A stretch of 64,000 nucleotides of DNA from Mimachlamys varia (GCA_947623455.1 OX392527.1:50698401-50762400); one strand, 5' to 3'; counted from the stretch's first letter, positions 36,683 through 49,687 are shown. Notes: generated from the letters alone by a model not told the origin. Translations and numbers: made by a program.

Positions 36683-38560
36683 TGTGGTCAACACCGATAA
36701 TCGATTCATGCAACATAGTATTAATGAAAGTGTTTTGCTTTAACTTTAATTGTTAATTGTAATTTTCCAACAGAATGCGTCATTATTCTTAAATTATTCG
36801 CCACTTACTTTCTTATATGCATATTTACGCTTGAAATGTTTTTTTTTTTATTCTCAAAAAATATTTTTCATTCCTTTTTATAGATATTTTAATGACGGAC
36901 TATTTTCTCATGCGAATCAATTTTGGTGGGATTTTTTTCCGGAAATGACGTCATGTAATCGCGAGCAGACGTTCTTTTTTGAGAAAATCCGTTCTCAATT
37001 GCTGTAAAATGGGGAACTTCGTTCTCAAGTCGTTCTCAACTTCTTCTCTCACTGTCAGATCATGATATTGAGTTTATCATGTTACCGTTAGGTGGTATAA
37101 AGCAGTATATAGATGATAATGTTTTTTGTAGAATTGAAAATAAATCTTGTAGGTTATCTTGATATTGATCGATAATTCCATAACAATAACAAGTTGGTTG
37201 CCTTGACACATGAATATTCAACAAATATCCCATTATAACATCGAAGCTATTTCCTGCATGAATGTATACGTATAAAGAGACCTTATTGGTAATGAATTGA
37301 TATGGTCTCATCTAAACACGGATTACAACAAACAACGGCTCCTTGGTATATATACCCCCCCCCCCCCCTGCTGGAGAAACGTCAACAGCTGACTATATAG
37401 CTCAGCCACTGAAGAAAGCAGTTCATTCGAATAATCCAATTGCAACCAACGCATCAATTTCCATAAATAGGCATCACAGAATCCCACTAAGCGGAAATCT
37501 TTGAAGCCCAGGAAAATTATTAGATTCCGGTTTTCTTATACATCCTAATCACCATGGTGTTTGTTACCTACCAAATCCTTCAAGCGCCATGTAAGACAAT
37601 TATTGAGATCTCTGGCAATTCAAGCATGTGTCAGAAATGATAGATGAAATAGCAGAATATGTGTCTAATTACCTGTGTAAGATATATGCCTAGATGAATT
37701 ATATAGTATAATTATCTTGCATTTTATTGATTTAAAATGTCATAACGTCCCTGATAAATGAAAATAAGGATTTTGTTTGTAATAAATTATGCTTTTAAAA
37801 CTGCGTTGATATTTTTGAACTTGCCAATCAAAACTTGATACTCGTATTTACCCGAAAATATCGTATATGAAAAGTGACGAAATATAACAAAACAACAATG
37901 TAGCAAGTCATGTAATCAATTTCAAGATAAAAATCTATTTCATTATCACGCTTCATTCTTAATGACAAACTATATGAATCGAAATTGCAATACAATGCAT
38001 ACGGCTGAAATGTTCCAATGCATGAATGATAAAATACAGTACAGAACACATTCACGTGGATTTGGAATAGCAATATATTATTTACAACAGCAGTGTAGTT
38101 TACCCTAGAGAAATGTGGTGTAGTCGGTACGGGAAACGTATATCTGATTACATCAACAATTAATAGATTAAAATTAATAACCAGACATGACAATAGTCTC
38201 ATATTTCATTTATTTTTGAAAACACGTGCAAACCGTGATAGTGAATCTGAATATACTTTTTGCGTTGGCGAAGCAAAATCACTTTCGACACGTGACGTTA
38301 TCTCTAACATGCAATAGTGGATTTTAACCATGCGGTGCAACGGGTTTGTTTTTTTTTATTTTTATTTTCAGACAAGTCTCCACTTGACCTGAGATTCGGT
38401 ATTGTAAATACTGAATCGCAAATTCCCGGTGACAAGTCGTGCATTTGAGTCACTCTTTCACTGGATTTAGAAACTGAAAGACAACGAAATAAAAGTATCT
38501 TTACATTAAAAAATTTGTCATTGTTTGAGCAGTGTACCTCGTGGATGGTTACTCCAACGC
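36683..38560. other. non-coding stretch with short poly(C)
   Basis: A poly(C) run of 14 lies at 37,355-37,368. Open frames at 36,750-37,007, 37,060-37,311 and 37,828-38,202 have no recognisable domain. No other structure is seen. Confidence 0.4.
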
Positions 38561-38631
38561 ATTGGATGAATCAATATCAATATCAATATTTATTACATTT
38601 TTACCAGTTCAATGTCCAAATATTTTCATTC

Positions 38632-38973
38632 TATGAAAGTGATATTTTTCACCAGTGGGAATTATGTTATTTTTCACTAGTGAGAAATATGTTATTTTTC
38701 ACTAGTGAGAAATATGTTATTTTTCACTAGTGAGAAATATGTTATTTTTCACTAGTGAGAAATATGTTATTTTTCACCAGTGAGAAATATGTTATTTTTC
38801 ACTAGTGAGAAATATGTTATTTTTCACCAGTGGGAATTATGTTATTTTTCACTAGTGAGAAATATGTTATTTTTCACTAGTGAGAAATATGTTATTTTTC
38901 ACTAGTGAGAAATATGTTATTTTTCACTAGTGAGAAATATGTTATTTTTCACTAATAAAAAATATCACTTTTT
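38632..38973. repeat. 25-bp palindromic satellite array between inverted ends
   Basis: About 13 copies of GTTATTTTTCACTAGTGAGA-AATAT (25 bp), whose core TTTCACTAGTGA is itself palindromic. The array is bordered by AAAGTGATATTTTTCAC at the left and ATAAAAAATATCACTTTTTC at the right, which are inverted relative to each other. This suggests a tandem core inside a small mobile element. Confidence 0.9.
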
Positions 38974-39032
38974 CTAATTTGGAAAATCAGAAGCTGCCAC
39001 TGTAGATTTTAATACAAAATGTAATAAACAAA

Positions 39033-39129
39033 ATATCTAACAGTATCTTCAGTAATACCAAACATAGTTCATTCGTGTGGCTAATAATTTGATATAAATA
39101 TTGGTATTACTTAAGACACTGTTAGATAT
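39033..39129. mobile_element. 97-bp foldback element
   Basis: The 28-bp arms (ATATCTAACAGTATCTTCAG-TAATACCA at left, 39,033-39,060; reverse complement at 39,102-39,129) differ at only a few positions. A relative lies at 20,094-20,220. It sits just downstream of the 25-bp palindromic array and may be part of the same composite element. Confidence 0.8.
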
Positions 39130-40279
39130 CCTCTATATATCATAGAAACGTTGTTATCACCGACGTTTACAGGTATCGCGCCATTCTGCCCTGGCTTCCA
39201 TTGATACGTAACAAAACATGTAGACATCACATGTTAATCAATATTAGTATTAATAAGTGTAGTTATTTTCATAGAGTCATAATAGCTTAGAAAATATCAA
39301 TACAATGTAACAGTGATAACTTGGCTTTGATTGGTACGCTTAATAAAATTTGTTATTGACATAAATCTCGATGTTTTCGTAAAACCAATGACAGCGCAAT
39401 CATCTTCTATTTAGAGGGTCTCGCAATATGAGGAACGGCATTTTCACCACAAATGATCGACATCCATGTCATTACTTACCAGGATATATGATAAAGCGTC
39501 TTTGTTAGGACTAATTAAGTGTAAATCAAGTCTCGGTAATAAAGATTGAATTCAGATATAGTTTTTTAGTATCGTGATTGTTACTAAACAGGAAACTCCT
39601 GAAAAGACGAAATCATTAGTTTGTTGTGAATGAAGTTAGCCCCGTCTCCATGACAGCCATGTATTCAGAAATGATTGTTTAAGCTTGCGTGTCCTAATAA
39701 CTGCGTATCGCCGTCAAATAAACGGTTCATCATATGTTTTGACCTAAATCACGCATATTTAGCTGTGATCATTCACAGCTAAAGTGCCTATCGATAACAA
39801 ATTGAACAGACAGAATTGTTATCAAAAAAAGATAAAACATGAAATACATTTGAATCAATTATTACATTGCATGGCTTTGTACCGTTAGGAGAAACCACTA
39901 CTGATTTCAATTTTAGATACTTTCTTGCACACAAGTGTTTGGTGTTGTAACTTACATAAACTTTGGAGATTTGTCCTCCATCAGATTTAGGTATTGTCAA
40001 GTCGTAAATGTTCATGAGCATGCTATCGAAAAACCTTTTTTTTTTGTAACTTTTTAGATAGAATGTTACTGGCCTTCCTGTTGATATCGAACTGCCAAAT
40101 CACGAAACCCTGATAAAACATGTCTATCGTTTTGCAGTTAGCCTTTGTGCACTGTGTTAGCTTTATCAAGTCGAGCTGAACCCTAGTTTATTCTACAGAT
40201 GCATCATCACTTCCGGCTTAGGAGAGACACATTTAAGATAACCCCGAATGTCGCGTTCTGAAGTCAACAACATACTTCA
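39130..40279. other. non-coding stretch
   Basis: A 77-codon minus-strand frame at 39,788-40,021 has mixed composition and no stop, but no recognisable domain or splice context. Nothing else is seen. Confidence 0.35.
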
Positions 40280-40580
40280 GAGAAGTAATCATCGGACATT
40301 GCTGTCATAAGCATTGCAACACTCAAGGGCTAATGGAGCCCCTGTTAACCTGCGACATACTTACATGTTGTTGTGGCATGATGATGAACATTGCGAATGC
40401 ATGTCAAGAGCAATAAATTGGCCTCTTCATGTAGATACGACGATTGTTAAGGACTTATTCATTTACCTGATTCCGGGGCCATTAATTGATTTCGATGATT
40501 AATTGGGGTCCATCTGAGGCCGACAGTCCATTTATATTTGACAAATGAGCTACTTTGTCGACTGGTCATGTTTTACCTTT
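40280..40580. repeat. segmental array, unit 0 tail
   Basis: Related to the parts of later units at about 42.56-42.85, 48.1-48.4, 53.75-53.95 and 56.65-56.95 kb. Shared landmarks are GCATGTCAAGAGCAA, GGGGTCCATCTGAGGCCGAC and TATATTTGACAAATGAG. It is heavily diverged, with only the end of a unit visible. Confidence 0.55.
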
Positions 40581-40969
40581 CTCTTGTCCGTGTTTCTTCG
40601 TTGGCGTCTTAGATTTTGTAGGCGGATGTAATTATAAAAACCATTATTCAAGATTAGCCAATCTATAGCGTTCAAAAGGATAACGGAACGGATTCGGGAA
40701 GCTCAAGAACACATGCGCCAACGTAGAGGTTGTGTTATATTTCACATAATGGAAAATCAACACGATAATAGCAATTTGATTATATACTTATCTAACTCGC
40801 CAGGTACAGCACATGGTGACGCTGCTTATTTTCAATGTACAGAATTGTTCCACTGAACAAATTAATCACAATAGTTGTACAGTAAACCGGTAATGTTTTA
40901 CCTGAAAAGAATAAAAACTGCGTCATCCTAATTATACAGTTGGATAGACCAATGCCAACATTTGACGGA

Positions 40970-41345
40970 CGAAACAGCTGTATGATGCAATTTAATTCAT
41001 TTTTTGCATACTGTATCTATTACTAAATTTAAATCTGCAGCATGTGTGTGTAAGTGTTACGTCATCTTTCAGGATAGGAAGTGGTAGACTCTGTCGGTGG
41101 ATTTTTTGGTCCCCGAGGTTTGCTTGAGCCTCAATAGCTACAGTTATGTTATCCCTTTTTGACTTTTGAGTAGCGGGACGGTACATATTATACACATTTT
41201 CGTGGTACGTGTACACGATTTGAAATTATACATTACTAATTTGATTATTTTTTTTCATAATTCATCAATGAAAAGGGGTATAACGCACCTGACAATCCTC
41301 CTGCTACATTAGTTTAGAAAACTTTTATTCCCACATTTTGGCCCA
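40970..41345 (+). repeat. GACGAAACAGCTG-family, tail joined to a new head
   Basis: 40,970-41,077 is the 3' half (GACGAAACAGCTGTATGATG to GTTACGTCATCTTTC). It is followed directly at about 41,081 by the 5' start of another copy (GGTAGACTCTGTCGGTGGAT ... TTTTGGCCCATAGCATTACT). This head-to-tail junction shows the family can occur as tandem units. The 5' start is otherwise seen only at 61,722. Confidence 0.8.
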
Positions 41346-41908
41346 TAGCATTACTAAATAAATCTAAAGAAAAAGTATTAAAAAAAACAAAAGACAAAAA
41401 CAAACCCAAAACAAACACGCAACAATTTACTGTATGTAATTGTGTTCGGTTGGTTACACGGGAAAAGTACACACCAATGCGGTCAATTGGCTTCAGAATT
41501 ATTCTTATGTTAGAATAATATCACAGCTCAATATTGTTTTACTGAAAATATCCGACATGACGTCATCTTAAATCTCAGTTGCGTCCTACTGACGGACCGA
41601 AGCCATAATGATACGCTGATGGATTTAATTTCATCCAACGTTAAATCCGCTTGTTTTCATTCTCCCTCTTCACTTGTATCCGATACAAACAAAACAGCAC
41701 AGTGCCATTAGGGGATTGAGCGTGGTTTAGTCCTGAAGCCCAAGAGATAACTGGGTCATTTCATAGGGATGGACAGTTAGGACAAACGTGCCTACAAGGA
41801 CATTGTTGATGGCACATACTGTAGCTTCATTAACAAAAATAATAGTTTTGCCTCCAATGATGCCATGCTGTATTCCAAAGGTTCGTTTTCACACAGAACA
41901 TCTAGGCC

Positions 41909-41991
41909 TAATGAGCATACTCAAAAACGTCCAGCTTCATAAAACACAAAGATACAGAAATTTTCTAAAAGAGGATTGCGACCATAAAAAT
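41909..41991 (-). mobile_element. RT-element fragment inside unit 1
   Basis: Reverse copy of the interval between the RT C-terminus and the tail: AATGAGCATACTCAAAAACG, CTTCATAAAACACAAAGATA, then GCGACCATAAAAAT. Both the coding part and the 3' end are missing. Confidence 0.8.
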
Positions 41992-43154
41992 GAATTGAAA
42001 GTCATTATTGACAAATGTTTTTCCATGTAAAAGTTCACCATGGTCCATACATCTTGTAGTGTGCATGCTCCAAAAAGTCAAAGAAATGATATAGATCTTA
42101 TAATGGTGACCAACACGTTCCCAGTAGGATATCCTATCTAAACTAGATACTTACATGTCTACTGTACTGCCGCCATGTAACTCAATACTCAGATTGTACT
42201 CAAACGATTACGGCTGGAATACTATTTCGTTATATATGAAACTTTGACTTGTTCTTGAAAGATAATAGATATGTTCATCTTACAAACATCACACATGAGA
42301 TATACTCTGATCAAACATTGCAATTTCGGTGAATAAAGGTACAGACGCAACGAAGAAAAAGTTTCATTAAAAATATAGAACAAAAAATGAATTGGTAAAG
42401 TTTTGTGTTCGTCGCCTCGGGGTTACCAGTATCAGTTTTCACAATTGTCTATAAAATTATTATTATATCAATTGCTGAAGTGTTATCAGATACTTGTTTG
42501 AACTGCTGGCTAAGGTTTGGTCTCATTGTCTCATGGTCTAATTGTCGTCGAACGTCATCATCATTTTAGCTGCGACACTAAACGGTAACTGAAGCATCTG
42601 GAAACCAACAACCCCCTGATGTTGTACCATTAGGATGAACATCAAGAATGCATGTCTGGATCAACAAATCTGTGTCCTCCAGGAGAAATGAAAAAATTCC
42701 TGTGCAAGATTCATTACCCAAAACTGTAAGAACGAAACTATTCCATTGATTTCGAAAAGCAATCGATATCAATATGATATCGACATTCCATCTATATCTG
42801 ACAAAATAACCACTCCTACGGATCGTCCACGTGTTACGTCGTGTGTGGCAAAGCTGGTCAAGATATTCCTGTAGTCAGAGAAGGTGGCGTAATTGTTAGA
42901 AGTCTTATTTAAGATCGCCAAATTCGAGATTGAAACGGTGAGTGGGTTAAGCATGAAATGCCCAAGAAGATAAGGACACATGGAGTGTATTTATCTTATT
43001 AAATTGTCAAATACATGTATTGACTATTAACTATGATAGCAATTCTCATATTAATCTGTATCGTCAGAAAAAAAGCACTATGTAACTGTCGTTTGCAAAG
43101 GAATTGCTACTGCGTATATTGATATTGTCTTGGACTCGTGACCAGGGTTATTTC

Positions 43155-43298
43155 CACATTAGTTTAGAAATTTGGATTCCCACCTTTTGGCTCCTAGCAT
43201 CACTGAAGAGTCCTAGGAGAACGAAACAGCTGTATGATGCAGTTCAATTTTTTTCGGCATACTGTATCTATTACTAAATGTAAAAGGTGCTGCATACT
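43155..43298 (+). repeat. GACGAAACAGCTG-family copy
   Basis: Runs from ATTAGTTTAGAAATTTGGAT through CATCACTGAAGAGTCCTAGG, AACGAAACAGCTGTATGATG and CGGCATACTGTATCTATTAC to GGTGCTGCATA. The final GTTACGTCATC end is missing. Confidence 0.85.
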
Positions 43299-46200
43299 GA
43301 TCTTCTGAATCGGGAACAGAATACACACGATCTTACCCTCTACTAGTATCGTACGAGGTAACTAATGTGGAAACCCAATGTAGAATGTGTGTATTTGTTG
43401 GTTTGTGTTCTCTTACTGAGGACACAAGAGCACCTTAAAGAAATCTGCTGACCATATTCACTAGTTTGGATCTAAAGATTCCTCTCCGCTTCTTACTTCC
43501 TTTTTGTTTCTAGTGCCTTGCTAAAGAATTTCTGATTTCTTCACGTTTGTATTTAATGTTGAGTGCGCTCGCCCAGGTAATGACAGCAATGGGTGCTGTC
43601 CAAAGTTTGAACATTCCAAGTCTTTAACAATACCCTGCACAGCTTTCTATGGTACTGGCATATCTACGCTAACACAAGGAAACACGTACACCAATTAACA
43701 TGCATAAATATTCACACATGAACGCATCCACAACATACTCAGATATGACACTTAGCAAAACAAAAAACCTAAACTTAATCAGACTTTGTCAAAATTCTTT
43801 TCAATCGATGTGATTGATAAAAATATTGAAACAATCATTCGCATGATAACTTCGATTTCCCGAATGTGATGATGTGAAGAAGCATTTAAATATCCGAATG
43901 GTTTCCGTTTGACGTTCGCCGCTTGATGGAACTGATATGTGAAACCATTTGCATGATGATCTTGCTCCCCCAAAAGCTGTTTGCTATTCGTTTTCAAAAT
44001 AAGGCTGAAATAATAAGTTTTGTTTTATGTTATATTAAAACGACCAAACCTTAAACACACAGAATGTCTTTCCAGCTCTGTTTTTACCGTCATTTATTCA
44101 CAAAATTGTCTGTTTAGATTTTCACCTGATCATCTTATTTTAGTTTTGAAGCATTAATAAAGAGTCAGCTACAACTCTAAATATCTGTTTTGTCATCATT
44201 TAAGCATTAAACGGCATTCTGTTTCGAGTTATAGGCGATATGAACGCCCACTGCATTACAGGAAAATAGCATGAACCGCGCTAGCTGGTATGTTTAATTG
44301 GCAGAACAGCCCGTAGTGCTTGCTCGTTTTCGAGAGACGGAAACGTTTCATGTGCTTTATCCTGGTACGACGACTTGGAAATATAGTCCGTGGAAAACAG
44401 CTACCGTACAAGAATTTTATTATGAATGTGTTGAACTAATTGCTTCCTTTTGAACTGTTTCTGTCTAAGGGTGCTTTACAATAACACTTGAATAATGTGT
44501 GTGTTACGTCATCTTTATACATGACATTGCGCATGTATGACGTCATACTGCGCAGGCGTGTCCGCTGAATTTGAAAAATGAGTAATGTGACGTGGTGCAC
44601 CATGGAAAAAGTTGTCAGCGTCGTTTTGTTTGTTAATACGATACATAAGAACCCGAAAACCCGCAGGCTATATTTGGTCGACTTCACACTGATGATAGGG
44701 TTACGAATTGTCTTTCTACTAAATGTATGTGGTGCCAGATTGGCAATAATATTGACAATATTTCGGACGATAGGCCTTCTGCACCTTTCGAGAATCAGGG
44801 CGAGGGGCCCTATTCATGGCGGAGAATGGTTGATAAAAAGCTCATATTTGTGTTGACAACACTTCTTTTTCGATTTTTTAAATGGACTACATTAAGCCAA
44901 GAAGTTGTCTATACTTATTTTTCGTCCTAACGGGAGTTCGGCGTGATATGCATTGTTTTTAACCTTCATCTCACGTTCGTATTGATACTCGTTTCGGGTT
45001 ATAGTCCTATGAACCGAAACGGAAGTTGCTTGGTTTATATAGTGACACTGCAGCGCAAATGTAAGTATAGAAGAATGTTAACAATGGAGGAGAACGGTGA
45101 CAAAGAAAAGTAGCATGGAACTGCAACGTTCGATTATATGTTGTACCAATACCTCAGCTGTTTCATACAATAGATTGAGGTTGAGTTGATAAACAGCGTC
45201 AGAAAAAACAGTTTATCATCTGGGAAAGCATCATGCGATAATACAGGAAAATGACACTTTCACAAAAGAAAAGAAAAATACACAAGAATGCGAAACATGT
45301 TCATCAAACATGAATGTCCAGTGGGGAAACTGGTGGATAGAATAACTGTCGACATGCAGAGAAGTATTAAATATCAACAGAATGATTACATATTCGAGCA
45401 ATATTTAATAGTTATTAAACTCTGCACTGCCATAATACATCAAGAATGCAAATGTTTAAGACCCGTGAAAGCACAATTACATTGCGCCAGTGTGGTTCGT
45501 TTTTGTGGTTGTATATGTATCCTTCGGTCCTCTAGCTACCGCCGTAGTGTGTGTCATGTTTTACATCTTGATGATCACACGTGACGTCACTTATTTACGT
45601 CTCGTGACTCATGAGTACCAACGCGGTCAACCAACAACTGTGAAAATACTATTTATCCGGAACATCTCAGGAGAGAACTTATACTATATTTAAATTAATT
45701 TGATTTCTCACTGGAACACAGCGACAAATTCTCATGAAAAATTCAATGCAGTTCTGCATATTTATTTCATTATGCTACTTCAACATCAAACGGGCCATAC
45801 GCTGAGTTTAATGGTGTGGAATTTAATACGATGTGATATTTAACTATTTCCCCTAAAACGATCCCATGTCGGAAATAAAAATATACACCTTGACATTAAT
45901 AACCCGTGTTCCTAACGCTATGTGCGGTCGTACATCAGGTGGTATCATACTGAAATTGTATTTGTGAGTACCTGCCAGTATACACAAAACGTAAAATTAT
46001 TATGAAGTTGGACGTACGGTGTGGAAAATAATTGTGATATCCGTATCACAAGTTAAAGATAAAATCAAACTCGTGATATACGTTGAGAAACATTGCTTTA
46101 ATTTGCTTAATTATCATGGAACAATGTAGATGTAATATTATGTGTTTTGAAGCATGCACTATTGAAAGAGGAGGCGATCACACTACCAGCGAATGTGTCA

Positions 46201-47539
46201 GGTTAGATATCATGCTGAAAAGTACTTAAATAGACTTAAAACAAAATCGAAAATCGCAAAAAGTGTATGTGTTTGTATCGTAATTTTGCGAAATTGAAAT
46301 AATTACAAAAATAGCAGAGATAGATAGACTGTTGGGCAAGTACGCAGATGAGGACCGGAAGTGAAGGACATATTGGTTTGTTTTTTTAACCTTGTAATGT
46401 AATACCCGTCAGTTGATGGTTTATGAAGTAAAAAATCAGTCGAAAGTTAGAGTGATGGAGGCTGCAAGTATGCCTTAAAACAATAGATAATTGTATGGTA
46501 ACGTTGGTTGGAATAATATCACAACTCAATATACTACATAAGGCAACAATGACGCATTCTTCAATCTCAGCAGCGTCATTCTGACGGAGCAAAGCCATAG
46601 AGTATACCGAAGGATTCAATTTCATCCAACGTTAAGTCCGCTTAATACAAAAATCCCGCTCGACTTGTAACCGATACACATGACTGTGAGAACTCATATA
46701 GGTGATCATGTGTGATGATGTCCTGAAGTACCAGATATAACTGGGTCATTTCATGGGGAAGACCATGCCTACTGCAACATTTTGTTGCATTTTCCGATTA
46801 AATGACAAAGGTTCATTAACAAAAATAGCAGACTTACCTCTTTAAGTAAAGTATGTTACATTGTATGCTCTCAAAGGGTGCTGTGTTAAAACATGTATAA
46901 TTGCTGTTATATATTCAAATCCTTGATTCAGATATTCAAAGTCTTAAGGCGACAAATTGCCGTCGGTTTTGACCAAAATTAACCAGTGTCCATATTTCAA
47001 CCTACAAATATCAGATGTAGGGATTATCGAACCACTCTTTCAGCGCCATGCCTCCGTCTTATATATTTATTGATATCGCCTTTTCTCTAAAACAAAAACA
47101 CAAATTTCATTCTGTAGGTATATTTCACTTGCTGATTAATGTACATGTTTGATATTGAGACAGATCGCAAAAATTAATTCGGTGTCTCAAAAAGCATCTG
47201 ACAACTATTTCTCGAGTATGTAATCATATCATGGTCCATAGTTGTGTATGTTTGATTTGAGAACATGACGAGTAAAACAAAATGGACGCCAGCCAACTAC
47301 TTTGGATTTTGACAGTAAATGTAGTTTATCTCTATTTCTCGAAAAACAAATAATGACCTCACTTTGAAACAAATCAAGATGTATGACATTTTGATCAAAA
47401 GTTACTACAGCATGTATTTACTATTAACAAAACTACAAATCCAACAGAAAGGAGAAAGGGTTTAATTGAAGGAAGACGATATATTGCTGGGTGTCGTGAT
47501 CCATCTTGTATATCCTGGAGAAGTTTCTACTGTTACCGC

Positions 47540-47700
47540 TATACAGTCGAACCTCGTTACCTCGAAGTCGCCGGGGCTATATCAAAACTTCGAGTTATCA
47601 GAGTATTCGAGTTTGAAAGCTTGTGTTAAGGTTGACCAGGACCGACTTCGAATTAAAAAGGGTCTTCGAGCTATACGAGTTCGAGTTAACAATGTCATAC
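47540..47700 (+). mobile_element. possible pogo/Tc1-type element end
   Basis: TATACAGTCGAACCTCGTTA begins a segment rich in TTCGAGTTATC / TTCGAGCTATACGAGTTCGA that is absent from the matching place in unit 3 (near 53,095). A TA followed by CAGTCGAACCTCG is reminiscent of pogo/Tigger-type termini. The opposite inverted end is not present, so it is a fragment at best. Confidence 0.4.
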
Positions 47701-48519
47701 TGTATAACACTTCAATATTTATATCGAATTCATGAGAATTTGACAGGAATACAACATCGTTATAATTGTGACGTTGGTTTGCTTGTGGAGATAGCAAAAT
47801 GTTTCATTTCACAAACTTATTCGATACGTACATACATTTACAGAGAAATTCAAATAAAGAAGTTGGATAAAAACATCAGATCATGAAGGAAGTTAGAGCA
47901 TCAAATGTCCTTAAATATTATTTGGTTATTTTCTCAACGGAAAACATCTTTGCATTGCACCGAGATAAAATAAGACAACTCTGATATCATAATTCATTGC
48001 AAAGATGTAAGATTATTTTTATATCGGCAGCTGATATGCTTCCGGATAACGCAATCGACAGAATTGCTGAAGGAGTTTTGGTGTAATTTTCGATACATCG
48101 TCGTCATTGGAGCCGCGAAATTGAAGGGTAACGGAAGCTTCTGGTAACTGGAAACCCCTGTTTTTGTAACAAGAAGATGGGCATCAAGAGTGCATGTCTA
48201 GAGTATCAAATTATGTTTCCTAAATACCATGTAAGCCGTTCTGCTGGCAGGTTCATTCATCTTAATAGGAGACAAAGATGGAAAATTCGATAAACTATTG
48301 GGATCCATCTGATATCGACATTCCATTTACATCAGATACATTAAGTGCTCCGACGGATCGTCACGTTGTACCCTGTAGGTTGCTGATCAGGGAACTCGTG
48401 GTAATTCTTTGGGGTATTAGTCAAGATCGTCAAAACTGTGAGCGGGTTCCTCCAGACATGCTTATAAGCACACAGAGTGTAAATAGACAATTTCATCTCA
48501 AGATATATCAAAAAGATAA

Positions 48520-48778
48520 ATTAAAGAATACCAAAGCGTTAAGCGTTAACAAAATTATAATCCAAACTCCAAATCGATTTTTCAGGGGCAAAATATGAAC
48601 AAATGAAAGATTTACATGGATTTACAAGAGAATAAGACCAGATGTCCAGGAAGAGTAAGCGTCTACTGCTTCATCGACGACACCCGCCATGTATATCTTT
48701 GTCACTTCCAAGTAAACAACAAGTTCTCAAAATGAGAACCGAGTATCATTGTCAATCACAACACACTAATAGCAATTG
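48520..48778 (-). mobile_element. RT-element tail inserted in unit 2
   Basis: The reverse copy begins at the 3' end (AGAATACCAAAGCG) and reaches the AATCACAACACACTAATAGC region. Landmarks are GTCCAGGAAGAGTAAGCGTC and TTCATCGACGACACCCGCCA. The corresponding point in unit 3 (about 54,180-54,235) lacks it, so it arrived after the units separated. Confidence 0.88.
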
Positions 48779-49261
48779 GATAAGTGAATTGATATTACTA
48801 GCTGGAAAAATATTTACATGTTTATAGATTTTCGGTTATCGCATATTTCTTTTTATCAACCTTTGTTGTCAAACAGAGAAAGGTGCCAATTTATGCCTTT
48901 TGGTTGCTATAATCAATAAGCTTCATTTTGTCAATATATACGCTGGGGTCATGCCATATAGGTTTGACATGAAAGTAAGGTCTGCTGGGAGACCATTCTG
49001 AGATATGAGAGGGTAAAGTGGAAGACCAGAATCACAAATCTTCCTATTAGAAATGCTAAGTCTTTCCGTAAAACTGTTTACATAATCGGAAACCAATCAC
49101 GTCGTAAGGCCCCATTCAATTACATATATGACAAAAAAAATATCCCAATGATTTCCGGATGACGTTCGTTGTCTGATTGATCTGATACATGCAACGACTA
49201 GATAGCACGGTTTTGCTATCAAACAAGAAAAGCTGTGTTGCCATTTGATTTGATTCAATTT

Positions 49262-49687
49262 AATTCTTTCTTTTTTTTGGCATACTGTACCGGTATCTAT
49301 TACTACCCTTCTAAACTCATACCAGAAAGGGGTTTTACGCTCCTGACCCTTCTGCTTCTACATTAGTTTAGAAATTTTGGATTCAAACCGTTTGGACCCA
49401 AGCATCACTGAAGAGTCCTAGGAGGACGAAACAGCTGTATGGTGCAGTTTAATTCATTTTTTTCGGCATACTGTATCTATTTCTGAATTCAAAAGGTGCA
49501 ACACATGTGTGTGTTACGTCATCTTTTAGAAATTTTGGATTCCCTACTTTTGGCCCTTAGCATCACTGAAGAGTCCAAGGAGGACGAAACAGCTGTATGA
49601 TGCAGTTTAATTTATTTTTTCGGCATACTGTATCTATTACTAAATTTAAAAGGTGCTGCATGTGTGAGTGTGTGTTACGTCATATTT
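49262..49687 (+). repeat. GACGAAACAGCTG-family, tandem partial copies
   Basis: A truncated tail (49,270-49,300) is followed by two successive units, about 49,315-49,522 and 49,523-49,687. Each ends GTGTTACGTCAT-TTT, and the second begins directly with TTAGAAATTTTGGATTCC, so the junction falls where the end and the internal start share TTTTAGA. This is another tandem arrangement. Confidence 0.88.

Larger units (their letters stand above)
41490..44110. repeat. segmental array, unit 1 (partial)
   Basis: Ordered landmarks shared with later units: TAATATCACAGCTCAATATT (41,518), CTGACGGACCGAAGCCATA (about 41,590), TTTCATCCAACGTTAAATCC (41,630), GATAACTGGGTCATTTCAT (41,745), AACGGTAACTGAAGCATCTG (42,580), GATATCGACATTCCATCTAT (42,776), TCCGTTTGACGTTCGCC (43,905) and CCAGCTCTGTTTTTACCGTC (44,072). 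It is shorter than units 2 and 3, so internal pieces are missing. Minus-strand open frames at 42,578-42,981 lie in the conserved middle. Confidence 0.75.
44050..49680. repeat. segmental array, unit 2 (near full length)
   Basis: Carries the full landmark order: CCAGCTCTG (44,072), CAATACCTCAGCTGTTTCAT (45,150), CATCTGGGAAAGCATCATGC (45,217), TTTTACATCTTGATGATCAC (45,559), AATTCTCATGAAAAATTCAA (45,728), ATGTCGGAAATAAAAATATA (45,867), GGACCGGAAGTGAAGGAC (46,352), TTTCATCCAACGTTAAGTCC (46,619), GATATAACTGGGTCATTTCA (46,733), GCGCCATGCCTCCGTCTTAT (47,042), GGGTGTCGTGATCCATC (47,489), GGAAGTTAGAGCATCAAATG (47,888), GATCCATCTGATATCGACAT (48,301), GGTGCCAATTTATGC (48,881) and GGGAGACCATTCTGAGATAT (48,988). 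It is offset from unit 3 by about 5.2 kb at its start and 5.6 kb at its end. No intact gene is present. Confidence 0.8.

Noticed and set aside
37828..38202. 124-codon minus-strand ORF
   Set aside because: AT-biased composition without motifs or splice context; probably chance.
38632..38973. CRISPR-like array
   Set aside because: Units are contiguous with no unique spacers, the DNA is animal, and the same holds for all other tandem arrays here.
44578..44930. Overlapping ORFs at 44.6-44.9 kb as a gene
   Set aside because: Two frames overlap with no domain, and no aligned counterpart was noticed in other array units.
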